Origin: G963665405 sp963665405
GTDB lineage: Bacteria; Chloroflexota; Dehalococcoidia; Lucifugimonadales; G963665405
Direction of reading: 5' to 3'
DNA: 64,000 nucleotides
Assembly: GCA_963665405.2 (NCBI GenBank)
Contig: OY762261.2
Coordinates: 186,001-250,000 of the forward strand
The notes below the pieces were generated by a model, which was not told where the DNA came from, did not search any database, and worked only from the letters and a program-made list of their open reading frames with translations. Below, piece by piece: positions 46,233 to 54,091 of the stretch (its first letter is position 1; the number at the start of each line of letters is the position of its first letter). The position numbers were made by a program, and so were the translations under genes.

Positions 46233-46538
46233 TCAGTCGGGCATCCCGTCGCCGATCCAGGAGGCGATCTCCTGGATCTCATCGGGGCGCAGGAACGGCC
46301 CGTTCATGGGCATCCGAGGGATGGAGCCGAAGCCCCTCCGCAGGGCGATGATCAGGTTGGTCTCTTCTGCGGGGAGCCCTGGCTCGATGAACCTGGTCCC
46401 CATCGACGAGTCGTTCGCGAGGTGGGCCGGGCTATCCCAATGGAAGTCGTGGATGCCGGGGAGGCCCTTCCTGCCCTCTCGCGTCTCCCACCTCGCCATA
46501 GCCTCTTCGAGCAGCTGTTTCACCCTGGGCCACTGCAC
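46233..46538 (-). CDS. Small protein of unknown function with cytochrome-like C-terminus
   Basis: 101 residues. The C-terminus (RPDEIQEIASWIGDGMPD) resembles the last helix of c-type cytochrome domains, but there is no CxxCH haem motif, so haem binding is not supported. No signal peptide is seen. It follows the ThDP enzyme gene upstream on the same strand, separated by about 110 bases. The family was not recognised. Confidence 0.5.
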   Translation of the reverse strand: MQWPRVKQLLEEAMARWETREGRKGLPGIHDFHWDSPAHLANDSSMGTRFIEPGLPAEETNLIIALRRGFGSIPRMPMNGPFLRPDEIQEIASWIGDGMPD

Positions 46539-46841
46539 CGGTCACCTCGAATTGATGGGGCATACGGTCGGAGTCGGGATTGGAGCTTTGGGGGGACGCA
46601 GAGACCCACCGGCGCCATCTTATCCACGTCTCTGGGGCCGGTCAACTCAGCGAGAAGGGGCCGCGGAGCTTATCCGCGATCGAGTGCCCTCTGGATACTT
46701 GCTCCGTCGAGAGGGTGGGGGATACAATTGTCTGGGTCCCGCCGCATCCACATCGGGGAGTGGCGCAGTGTTCGATCAACCGCTGCGACGGCCAACAGGG
46801 GGTGATAGCCCCGCTTGCCGGGATAGCCGTGGTGGCGCCCC

Positions 46842-46911
46842 TTGGCCAGTCCATTGGTAGCGCGCTACGTTCGGGACGTAGAGGCCGCGGGTTCAAGTCC
46901 CGCCTCTTTAG
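46842..46911 (+). tRNA. 3' part of a tRNA-Pro(CGG)-like gene, 5' end lost
   Basis: The TTGGTAGCGC of a D-arm, an anticodon stem-loop CTACG-TTCGGGA-CGTAG (anticodon CGG), a short variable loop and a T-arm GCGGG-TTCAAGT-CCCGC followed by CTCTTTA are all present in order. The matching 5' acceptor strand (TAAAGAG) is missing upstream, and the 5' D-stem does not pair. It is therefore a truncated or chimeric tRNA gene, as often left at one end of an island integrated in a tRNA gene. Confidence 0.5.
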
Positions 46912-46928
46912 CCCGAATCCACCGAAGG
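46910..46928. repeat. 19-bp direct repeat, copy 1 of 2
   Basis: The sequence agcccgaatccaccgaagg begins right at the 3' end of the tRNA-Pro-like fragment and recurs once, in the same orientation, at 63533-63551, 16.6 kb away. A chance match of this length in 64 kb is unlikely. The pair could be attL/attR-like ends of an island. Confidence 0.6.
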
Positions 46929-47683
46929 TATGACGTTGCAGCAACGATTCGGGTAAATGGGGCCGGTGTCTGTCTTCAGCCGCCGCGGGGAGACCTTGTG
47001 ACCGTCTGGGGACGTTGGGTTCGAGAGGTGCTCGCGGACCGGACTGGCGCGAGTTTGCGGGGACCGGTTGGGCGGATGGCGGGTCAGTTGCGGACGGGCG
47101 CCGTCACTTCGCAGCCGTGCCAGGGCGCGACTGAACTGGGTTTCCCAAGGCCAGCGCTGTGGCTGCAGGGTTCAGCGGGTGAGCCGTCCGGCCAGGGAGA
47201 AGAACCGTCGCCGAAGGGTCTTGGTGGTCGCGGTCGGAAGACCGGTCAAGTGTACGGTCAGGCGGTCAACCAGCTCGGCCGACCTTCGTATCCATCTCAA
47301 CTCCGTACGCCACGTATGTGCCCTTGGTGGGCGTGAAGACAGTACCGGGCTTTCATCGGCCCGCGCCGTGTGTGGAGGAGTATTTGCGCCATCCCTTCCG
47401 TTAACAAGGCCCGCGCTCCCTCGACATAGCAGGTGTGCAGGCAGGGGCGGTCGCTACGAGCCCGAACCTGACAGAGAGCTGCGCAGGGCGGATCTTGCCC
47501 ACCGTCCCACCAGCGCGCAGCGACCCACAGTCCTCAGCATCTCCCCCGTCGTCCCGGCGCGCCGCCGAGGTCGGTGCCAGGAATCCGGGGTGCTCCATGC
47601 GGACGCCTGTGGGAGGGCGTTCCGATAGCTTCCCTCCCCAAGGCCGTCATTCGATTCGGGTTTAGTGGCGGTCGGAAGACCGG
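46929..47683. other. Gene-free repeat-rich region
   Basis: About 750 bases between the tRNA fragment and a damaged amidohydrolase gene. No frame looks coding. It contains one copy of a 55-base direct repeat (47231-47288) whose second copy is at 47669-47722, and scattered partial similarities to the downstream amidohydrolase gene (for example GAATCCGGGGTGCTCC near 47581). It looks like decayed or rearranged DNA. Confidence 0.5.
47231..47288. repeat. Direct repeat, copy 1 (copy 2 at 47669-47722)
   Basis: Both copies begin CGGTCGGAAGACCGGTCAAG and continue with ACGGTCAGGCGGTCAACC and CTCGGCCGACCTTC; copy 1 has small insertions. They are 438 bases apart. Confidence 0.75.
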
Positions 47684-47722
47684 TCAAGTGACGGTCAGGC
47701 GGTCAACCGCTCGGCCGACCTT
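47669..47722. repeat. Direct repeat, copy 2 (copy 1 at 47231-47288)
   Basis: This copy abuts the tandem 58-bp repeat and forms the altered 3' end of the amidohydrolase reading frame. Confidence 0.75.
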
Positions 47723-48454
47723 CACATCATGCGGCGCGGCCCGAACGCCTCGCATGCCATCTCCAAAAGGGGCGGAGCCCCACATCATGCGGCGCGGCCC
47801 GAACGCCTCGCATGCCATCTCCAAAAGGGGCGGAGTGTGGTCGAAGCCGAAGGCCGGCTGAAGAGACCGAGGGCGGGAGCCGAATCCGGGGTGCTCCCGG
47901 CCGACCCGGTGGCTGATCTCTCCGAGGCCTGGTACCTTGATGTAGGTGTTGGAGAAGTCGGCGAGGGCCAGCGCCTTCCCGAAGGTCGTGTAGGGCGGCT
48001 GGGCCCCCTGTCCCACCCCGGCCAGGTGCTCGATGGCGATGGTCAGGTCGGGCAACTCGGCCACCAGCCCGCGGAACTCAGGGGACGCAAAGTCCTCGAC
48101 GTTGCCCTGGCAACTTACCACCAGGCCCAGGTCCCTGGCCTTCCGCCAGATGGCCAGGGGGTCGACGCCGGGGGAGCGCTCCGTGGCGGTAAGGCGGACC
48201 CCGACAGCACCCTGCTCGGCCCACCCCTCGAGGACCCGGGGCGCGTCGGACTGGGACGCATCCACGAGTACCACCACGGCGAAGCGCTCGGGTGCGGCCC
48301 TGGCGCAGTCCATGAGGTAGGTTGCGTCGAAGTTTCCCCGATGCTGGATGAGGGCAGCCCTGTCCACACCGTTGGAGTCCATCTGGATGGTGAGGAGCTC
48401 GATGGGCTCGAACCAGTTCCGCCCAGCATGGCAGTGGGTGTCGACGATGATCAT
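47684..48454 (-). pseudogene. Amidohydrolase family 2 protein with a scrambled C-terminus
   Basis: The ATG at 48454 follows GGAGGAGA and gives MIIVDTHCHAG, the metal-binding HxH start of the family; later AIEHLAGVG supplies a second histidine region. The normal end would contain LLEMACEAFGPRRMMWGSDFP. Here that segment (ACEAFGPRRMMWGS) is present, but it lies in a 58-bp tandem repeat that shifts frame and runs into other repeats, so the conserved Asp and the last 50-60 residues are missing. The enzyme is probably inactive. Family members hydrolyse or decarboxylate small carboxylic substrates; this one's substrate is unknown. Confidence 0.7.
47723..47835. repeat. Tandem duplication, 58-bp unit, two copies
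   Basis: Copy 1 is 47723-47780 and copy 2 is 47781-47835, starting CACATCATGCGGCGCGGCCC and running to GGGGCGGAG. The unit length is not a multiple of three. It lies in the 3' part of the amidohydrolase gene. Confidence 0.85.
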
Positions 48455-48623
48455 CGTTGTCTCTCCTCCAGCGACGTGTGGCAGCTTGCCGGCGACGGCA
48501 CAAGCGCCCCCGTATCGAACAGATTCATCCACCTGGTCGCCGTCTCGGACCGGCCGGCACGGTGCTCCGCCTCGGCCGCACGGTGACGTTGCCAGCGACG
48601 CTCGTCAATGAGACCATACCACC

Positions 48624-49829
48624 ATGGAGACTCTGGGAACCGCCGAAGCGCGCAGGCTCGCGCTTGCCCGCGCCGGCCTCCTGAAACCTGAGCTCACCGA
48701 GTTTCCAAGGCGCGCGACGGGAACCTCTCTGCGCACCCGCAAGGTCGCCCACCGCGTCATTCAGCGATTCGGATACCTGCAGCTCGATACAGTTTCTGTT
48801 GCCGGTGCCCGGAGCCACGCGATCGTCCTGCTCTCGCGCCTCGATGGCTTCGGTCGCGAACTGGCGGAAGAGCTACTCCAGCCCCACGAGCCCCTCTTCG
48901 AGTACTGGGGCCACGAAGCCAGTTGGATTCCTATGGAGCTGTATCCGGTCTTCGAATTTCGCCGTAGGGGCTTCCGCCACCATCCCTGGGCAGAGCTGAT
49001 ACGACAATACCCGCAGGTGGCGAGGGACCTACGGTCCCGAATCCGCGACGATGGACCCCTTCGCTCAGCCGATATGGACGGACCAGGGAGTCGAGGCTGG
49101 TGGGATCTGAAGATCGCAAAGCGGATTGCAATCGCCCTGTGGTCATCTGGGGAGCTTGCCGTTCGAGAACGGCGGAAGTTCCAGAGGACTTACGACCTCG
49201 CCGAACGAGTCATTCCTGACCGCTGGCGAGACGACACCGTGTCGAAGGAGGACGCACTGGAAGAGCTCCTTCTTCGAGCCCTGCAAGGACATGGATGGGG
49301 CACCACAGGTACACTCGCGCAAACGTGGAGGCTTCGCAACCAGCGACGGGAGATCAACGCCGCCCTGGATCGTCTCGTCGAGAAGGATCGGATCAGGCCC
49401 TGCGCCCTCGTCGGCGAAGACGGTACGAACAGCCCAGGCTGGATACGGCCCGATGACCTCGAGCTCGTGGGCGCGTTGAGTCGAGTGCGTCCAAGACCAG
49501 ATCGTGGGGTACTGCTCTCCCCGTTTGACCCGATCCTTTGGGATCGCAACCGTGTCAGGCAGCTGTTCGGATTCGACCAAATCCTGGAGATCTACAAGCC
49601 TGCGCAGGAGCGAGTCTACGGCTACTATTGCCTCCCGGTGTTGGCTGGGGAGCGATTGGTCGCCCGACTCGACCTTAAGGCCGAGCGGAAGACCGGAAAG
49701 CTGCACGTGCTGTCGTGTCGGTTCGGGGGGATGGACTGGGCTCATCCGGCTACCGCTGCGGACCAGGAGGCCACCAGGCAGGCGCTTTGTCGCTACGCGG
49801 CGGCCCTGGACTTGACGCCCGCCTCTTGA
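48624..49829 (+). CDS. YcaQ/AlkX-type winged-helix DNA glycosylase-like protein
   Basis: 401 residues, the HTH_42 (YcaQ) family. The catalytic QxD motif is Q53-L-D55 in FGYLQLDTVSVAGARSHAIVLLSR, followed by the family motifs FEYWGHEASWIPMELYPVF and LLSPFDPILWDRNRVRQLFGFDQILEIYKPAQERVYGYYCLPVL. In Escherichia coli YcaQ unhooks DNA interstrand crosslinks. It is transcribed away from the amidohydrolase, with about 170 bases between the start codons. Confidence 0.88.
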   Translation: METLGTAEARRLALARAGLLKPELTEFPRRATGTSLRTRKVAHRVIQRFGYLQLDTVSVAGARSHAIVLLSRLDGFGRELAEELLQPHEPLFEYWGHEASWIPMELYPVFEFRRRGFRHHPWAELIRQYPQVARDLRSRIRDDGPLRSADMDGPGSRGWWDLKIAKRIAIALWSSGELAVRERRKFQRTYDLAERVIPDRWRDDTVSKEDALEELLLRALQGHGWGTTGTLAQTWRLRNQRREINAALDRLVEKDRIRPCALVGEDGTNSPGWIRPDDLELVGALSRVRPRPDRGVLLSPFDPILWDRNRVRQLFGFDQILEIYKPAQERVYGYYCLPVLAGERLVARLDLKAERKTGKLHVLSCRFGGMDWAHPATAADQEATRQALCRYAAALDLTPAS

Positions 49830-50051
49830 CGAGCTAAGGGTGTACCCCCTGAACCCCCGGGCAGGCATCACGGACCCGCCGCCGGAACGGTGGCACGACT
49901 CAGGCGGCCATCGTGCCCTCTCCGGCCGTTTGGCTTCAGGGTCGCCGATGCTATTATGGTGTCCCTCGGCCGAGGCCGGCGGTGACGTCCACACTGAGTT
50001 CAAGCGGTACGCCTGAGCAGGTTCATCTCAGGGGAGGAAAGGGGTTCAACC

Positions 50052-50067
50052 ATGGATAAGGAGCTAG
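50052..50067 (+). pseudogene. Start of a gene cut off by the composite transposon
   Basis: A strong ribosome site (GGGGAGGAAAGGGG) precedes ATG-GAT-AAG-GAG-CTA, which then runs into the IS end after five codons. A promoter-like TTGGCT...TATTAT pair lies at about 49929-49957. The remainder could not be identified with confidence on the far side of the transposon. Confidence 0.4.
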
Positions 50068-51283
50068 GAACGCTCTGAACAAGTCAGACGGGATGTGGCA
50101 GAGTAAGGGCTGGCCCCACCTCATGCCGATGGAGGGCGGAAACGATGGACCAGCCGACGTTCGCGGACTTGGAATACCAAGGCAAGAAGCGCAAGACCCG
50201 CCGGGAGTTGTTCTTGGAGCGGATGGATGGGCTCATCCCTTGGCAGCGATTGGAGGAGCGTATCCGCCCGTGCTACCCCCAGGCCGGCCGCGGGCGGCGG
50301 CCCTATGCGCTCTCGGTGATGCTGCGCATTCACTGTGTGCAACTCTTCTATAACCTGAGCGATCCCGGCATGGAGGACCTCCTCTATGAGGCCGAATCGG
50401 TGCGCCGGTTCGCCGGGCTGCGACTGTCGGAAGCGTTGCCGGACGAGACCACCATCCTCAACTTCCGTCATCTCCTCGAAAGCCACGAGCTAGGCCAAGG
50501 CCTGTTCGAGGAGATCAACCGCCATCTGGAAGCCCAGGGACTGCGGCTGCGTGAAGGGACGATCGTGGACGCCAGCATCATCGAAGCGCCGTCGTCGACG
50601 AAGAATCGGGGAGGCGCGCGGGACCCGGAGATGCATCAGGCGAAGAAGGGGAATGAGTGGCACTTCGGGATGAAGCTGCACATCGGAGTGGACGCGGATA
50701 CGGGCTTGGCGCATAGCATGACGACGACGGCGGCGAACGTGAACGACGTGACCGAAGCCCACCGGCTGCTGCACGGGAACGAGGCGCAGGCGTGGGGCGA
50801 TGCGGGGTATCAGGGAGTCCAGAAGCGGGAGGAGCATCGGGAGCGACGGGTGGAGTGGCAGGTGGCGATGCGGCCCGGTCTGCGCCGGCACCTGAGTCCC
50901 GGGAGTCAGGAGGCGCTGGGGGAACATCGCAAGGCGTCGGTCAGAGCGAAGGTAGAGCATCCGTTCCTGTATGTGAAACGGCGCTTTGGCTATGCGAAGG
51001 TGCGGTATCGTGGCCTGGCCAAGAACACGCAACGGCTGGTGCTGCTGCTGGGGATGGCCAACCTGCTGATAGCCGCGGGCGGCCAAGCTCGGTGAGAGGG
51101 CCAACGGTGACCATTCCCGGCAGCGCTCCCTCCCCAGCCTCTCTTCCCCAACCGCGAATGAGGCGTGAGGGCTGCGGCCTGGGCTCCCCGATCCCAGTCG
51201 GCGCGTCGCCGGAGGGTCGAAGCGCCTCCCGTACCCGCCCATTCCAGTAGAATCCGGCTCACCCTTAGTTGTTCAGAGGTTCC
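50068..51283 (+). mobile_element. IS5-family insertion sequence, copy 1
   Basis: 1216 bp. Imperfect terminal inverted repeats: GAACGCTCTGAACAAGT at the left and, reading inward from the right, GGAACCTCTGAACAACT. Flanked by CTAG on both sides. Confidence 0.9.
50145..51095 (+). CDS. IS5-family transposase, copy 1
   Basis: 316 residues, full length. An N-terminal DUF772-like helical domain (about 15-115) is followed by the DDE core: GTIVDASIIEAPSS (first Asp), WGDAGYQGVQKREEH (second Asp, DAGYQG) and RAKVEHPFLYVKRRFGYAKVRYRGLAKN (Glu, IS5 Y-R-E-K-like signature). The only difference from copy 2 is Trp versus Arg in KKGNEWHFG/KKGNERHFG. Confidence 0.92.
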   Translation: MDQPTFADLEYQGKKRKTRRELFLERMDGLIPWQRLEERIRPCYPQAGRGRRPYALSVMLRIHCVQLFYNLSDPGMEDLLYEAESVRRFAGLRLSEALPDETTILNFRHLLESHELGQGLFEEINRHLEAQGLRLREGTIVDASIIEAPSSTKNRGGARDPEMHQAKKGNEWHFGMKLHIGVDADTGLAHSMTTTAANVNDVTEAHRLLHGNEAQAWGDAGYQGVQKREEHRERRVEWQVAMRPGLRRHLSPGSQEALGEHRKASVRAKVEHPFLYVKRRFGYAKVRYRGLAKNTQRLVLLLGMANLLIAAGGQAR

Positions 51284-51300
51284 CTAGAGGACGCGTTTGA

Positions 51301-52305
51301 AAGGTCGGATGGGTTACGACTGAGCACCTCAGAGGCTGGATCGACAATCCTCACTCTCGGGTCGTGGCTATGGGCTCGAGACGGGCTGAGCAGGTGCGCG
51401 AGAGACTATCGGAAGCTGGCATCCAGGACGATGCGGACGTCTACACATCTCTGGACGAGATACTCGAGAGGAAGGACGTCGACGCCATCTCGATCTGCCT
51501 CCCCTCTCACCTGCAAGCCGAGGCTGCGATCAAATCTGCCGCGGCGGGAAAGCATCTCTTCATCGAGAAACCTATGGCAATGACTTTAGAAGAGCTCAGG
51601 CAGGTCCGCGATGCGGTTCGGAAGGCCAGGGTCAAGACCGTGGTGGGCTTCGTCCTGCGCTGGAACCCTCTCATTCAGATCGCAAAGAATCTCGTGGCAG
51701 ACGGATCGCTGGGAAAGATCATCTACGGCCGATTTGGCTACCTCCACGAAGCGGGCCCCTGGCATAGTGCGTGGGAGTGGATGCGCAAGCTGGAAACCGG
51801 TGGCACGGTGACGTTGCTCGGTGGATGCCACGCGATCGACACGATGCGGTACCTCATGGGGCAGGAGGTCGCGGAGGTCACGGCCTTTTCAACCCGAGGC
51901 CATCGAACCGACTTCGAATACGAGCCCACCCTTGCCGGTCTCATAAGGTTCGAGGACGGAGCACTGGCGCACCTGACCGCCAGCCAGGAGATCCATATGC
52001 CGTACGTCTTTCCCGTCGAGCTGATGGGAAGCCTGGGGGCACTGCGAGACGGGAAGTTATGGTCTGAAAAGCTAAAGGGACAGACCGACTGGGTGCCCAT
52101 ACCGACCGTTCTGCCTGATAGTGGCCATGTCGCCCATCACCCGTTCAAGGACGAGATAGACCATCTGGTTGACTGCATCCTGAACGACCAGGAGTCTCAC
52201 GTGTCGGCCGAGGACGCCGTGAAAACTCATGAGGTGGTCTTCGCCCTGGACACGTCTGCGGAAAAGGGTGGGGCACCGGTAAGGCTCCCACTTCTCGATC
52301 AGTGA
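51301..52305 (+). pseudogene. Gfo/Idh/MocA-family oxidoreductase, N-terminus lost at the IS
   Basis: The frame is closed by a TGA at 51298, 14 bases after the IS end, and continues as KVGWVTTEHLRGWIDNPHSRVV, recognisable as the second turn of a Rossmann fold. The GxGxxG dinucleotide loop and first strand are missing. The first usable ATG is 51364. The rest is normal: ISICLPSHLQAEAAIKSAAAGKHLFIEKPMA (the family EKP motif), then the C-terminal domain with GGCHAIDTMRYLMG. Without the nucleotide-binding loop, activity is doubtful. Family members are NAD(P)-dependent dehydrogenases of sugars and related compounds. Confidence 0.78.
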
Positions 52306-52453
52306 GCATCGTGCGAAGAGGCCGTCTCGTCACCGTACTCGTAGGTCAGTGGTCATGTCCCTGCGGCGAATCCGATGTCACGCGGACCGAGGTAATGTAA
52401 GTGATAAACTCTGGTGACGCCCCGATGACGGGGTGCGAAAGCGAGACTTTAGG

Positions 52454-53068
52454 ATGATTCTGCCCAAGACTACACGACATGTCGTCGTGTTGACTGTGGC
52501 GGCCCTCGCCGCGGCGGTGGCCGGTGCCTGCGGGTCTGGAAGCTCGGGCGGCGACGCGGAAGCTCTCCCGTCCGAGCCCACGACTTCGGCGGTCTCGCCG
52601 ACCGCCACCGCAACGCCGGAAAATTCCCTGACAGTTGGATGGGAGGTAGGCAACCGCGCGCCGGACTTCATGATCGCAACTCTGTTCGGCGGCAATGTCT
52701 CCCTCGACACGCTGCGGGCGGCCGAGAAACCGTTCCTGCTCTACTTCTTCGCGACCTGGTGACCAGAGTGTCGCGCCGAGTTGCGGACGCTGAACGAGCT
52801 GGCCCCAGACTACGATGACCAGGTGGAGATTGTCATCATCTCTATCGATCTGACCGAGCCCAAGGAGCGCATCACGAGCTTTCTCGAGGAGAACAATTAC
52901 GCCTGGGAGCCGGCTGTCGCGAATCGCGACATCCTGGTCGACTATCGAGTTATTTCTCGCTCGACCAAGATCGCGGTTGACCGCGACGGAGTGATTGCAT
53001 ACAGGGGCGGCTACGGACGCATAAACCGCGAGGTCTGGCAGAGGGTGTTGAGCGACCTGACCGAGTGA
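52454..53068 (+). CDS. TlpA/thioredoxin-like lipoprotein with in-frame TGA; candidate selenoprotein
   Basis: Read through the TGA at 52760-52762, the gene encodes 204 residues; a GTG start at 52433 is an alternative. The N-terminus is a lipoprotein signal (hydrophobic stretch, then VAGAC), followed by a Ser/Thr/Pro-rich linker. The thioredoxin fold follows: VGNRAPDFMIATLFGG, then LYFFATW-[TGA]-PEC-RAEL. The TGA stands at residue 103, precisely the first cysteine of the family's WCxxC motif, and Cys106 is present. The rest, to SDLTE, is full length and conserved in style. A 7-bp hairpin with an 8-base loop (52768-52790) follows the TGA, as bacterial SECIS elements do, though it is close to the codon. 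A nonsense mutation of TGC or TGT is the alternative. Confidence 0.65.
52768..52790 (+). promoter_or_regulatory. Hairpin after the in-frame TGA, possible bacterial SECIS
   Basis: gtgtcgc (52768-52774) pairs with gc-g-gacgc (52783-52790) with one bulged G at 52785 and a U-G pair; the loop is gccgagtt. The loop begins 13 bases after the TGA, slightly nearer than in well-studied bacterial SECIS elements. Confidence 0.35.
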
Positions 53069-53125
53069 CCGCCAACGGAACCCCGGTCTGGTCCGAGGCC
53101 AGACTCGGGCAAGAGGAGAGGAAGC

Positions 53126-54091
53126 ATGCAGGCTATCCGCGTTCACGAGGTTGGCGGACCCGAGGCCCTGCGATATGAGACGGTGCCGGATCCGAAGCCT
53201 GGTCCCAAGGAGGCGCTGGTCGAGTTGAAGGCCGTTGGAGTCAACTTCATCGACATCTACCAACGCACGGGCCTCTACCCCATGGCACTCCCCTTCGTCC
53301 CCGGTTCGGAGGCTTCAGGCGTGGTTGCCGAGGTCGGACCCGACGTGACAGACCTGAAGCGGGGCGATCTGGTGGCCTATGCCATGATCCCCGGAGCATA
53401 TGCGGAGCTGGCGGCCGTGCCAGACGACAAGCTCGTCAAGCTGCCTGAGGGGCTCGATGCCAGGGCGGGTGCCGCGTCCATGCTCCAGGGCATGACGGCT
53501 CACTATCTGTGCCATAGCACCTACCCGCTGAAATCCGGTGAAACCGCACTCGTCCACGCCGGAGCCGGAGGAGTAGGGCTGCTGCTGATCCAGATGGCCA
53601 AGCTGCTGGGCGCTCGGGTGCTGGCCACCGTATCGACACAGGCAAAGGCTCGGCTTGCGGCCGACACGGGGGCCGACACAGTCATTCTCTACACCGAAGA
53701 GGATTTCGAGGAGCGCGTCAGGGAGTCGACCGGAGGCGCGGGGGTCCAGGTCGTGTATGACTCGGTGGGAAAAGACACATTCGACAAGAGCATGCGGTGC
53801 CTCACTCCTCGAGGTTATCTGGTGCTCTACGGTCAGTCGAGTGGCGTGGTGGAGCCCAGACCGCCTACGGCTCTCCAGCCAGCCTCACTCTTCCTTACCC
53901 GACCCCAGCTAGGCCACTATACCCAGAACCGGGACGAGCTGCTCCTGCGAGCCGGCGACGTGTTGGGCTGGGTCAGCTCAGGGCGAGTCAAGCTTCACGT
54001 TGGAAGCACCTACCCGCTGGCCGAGGCCGCCCAGGCACACCGTGCTCTGGCGGGGCGCCAGAGCACAGGCAAACTGCTGCTGGTCCCCTAG
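53126..54091 (+). CDS. NADPH:quinone oxidoreductase (zeta-crystallin type)
   Basis: 321 residues; the ATG at 53126 follows GAGGAGAGG. MDR-superfamily features: a GroES-like N-terminal domain (VGVNFIDIYQRTGLYP, PGSEASGVV) and the NADPH-binding loop (ALVHAGAGGVGLLLIQMAK). No structural or catalytic zinc ligands, as usual for QOR. The stop TAG is formed at the CTAG target site, directly followed by IS copy 2; the last residues (TGKLLLVP) match the usual family end, so little or nothing is lost. It reduces quinones by one electron in characterised relatives. Confidence 0.92.
   Translation: MQAIRVHEVGGPEALRYETVPDPKPGPKEALVELKAVGVNFIDIYQRTGLYPMALPFVPGSEASGVVAEVGPDVTDLKRGDLVAYAMIPGAYAELAAVPDDKLVKLPEGLDARAGAASMLQGMTAHYLCHSTYPLKSGETALVHAGAGGVGLLLIQMAKLLGARVLATVSTQAKARLAADTGADTVILYTEEDFEERVRESTGGAGVQVVYDSVGKDTFDKSMRCLTPRGYLVLYGQSSGVVEPRPPTALQPASLFLTRPQLGHYTQNRDELLLRAGDVLGWVSSGRVKLHVGSTYPLAEAAQAHRALAGRQSTGKLLLVP

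Noticed and set aside
46233..46538. c-type cytochrome
   Set aside because: No CxxCH motif and no signal peptide.
46642..46944. 100-codon minus-strand frame over the tRNA-like fragment
   Set aside because: Its RRDLNPRPLRP stretch is the usual antisense translation of a tRNA, not a protein.
51269..51583. Alternative 104-codon frame at the start of the Gfo/Idh gene
   Set aside because: Out of frame with the conserved sequence; composition is not protein-like.
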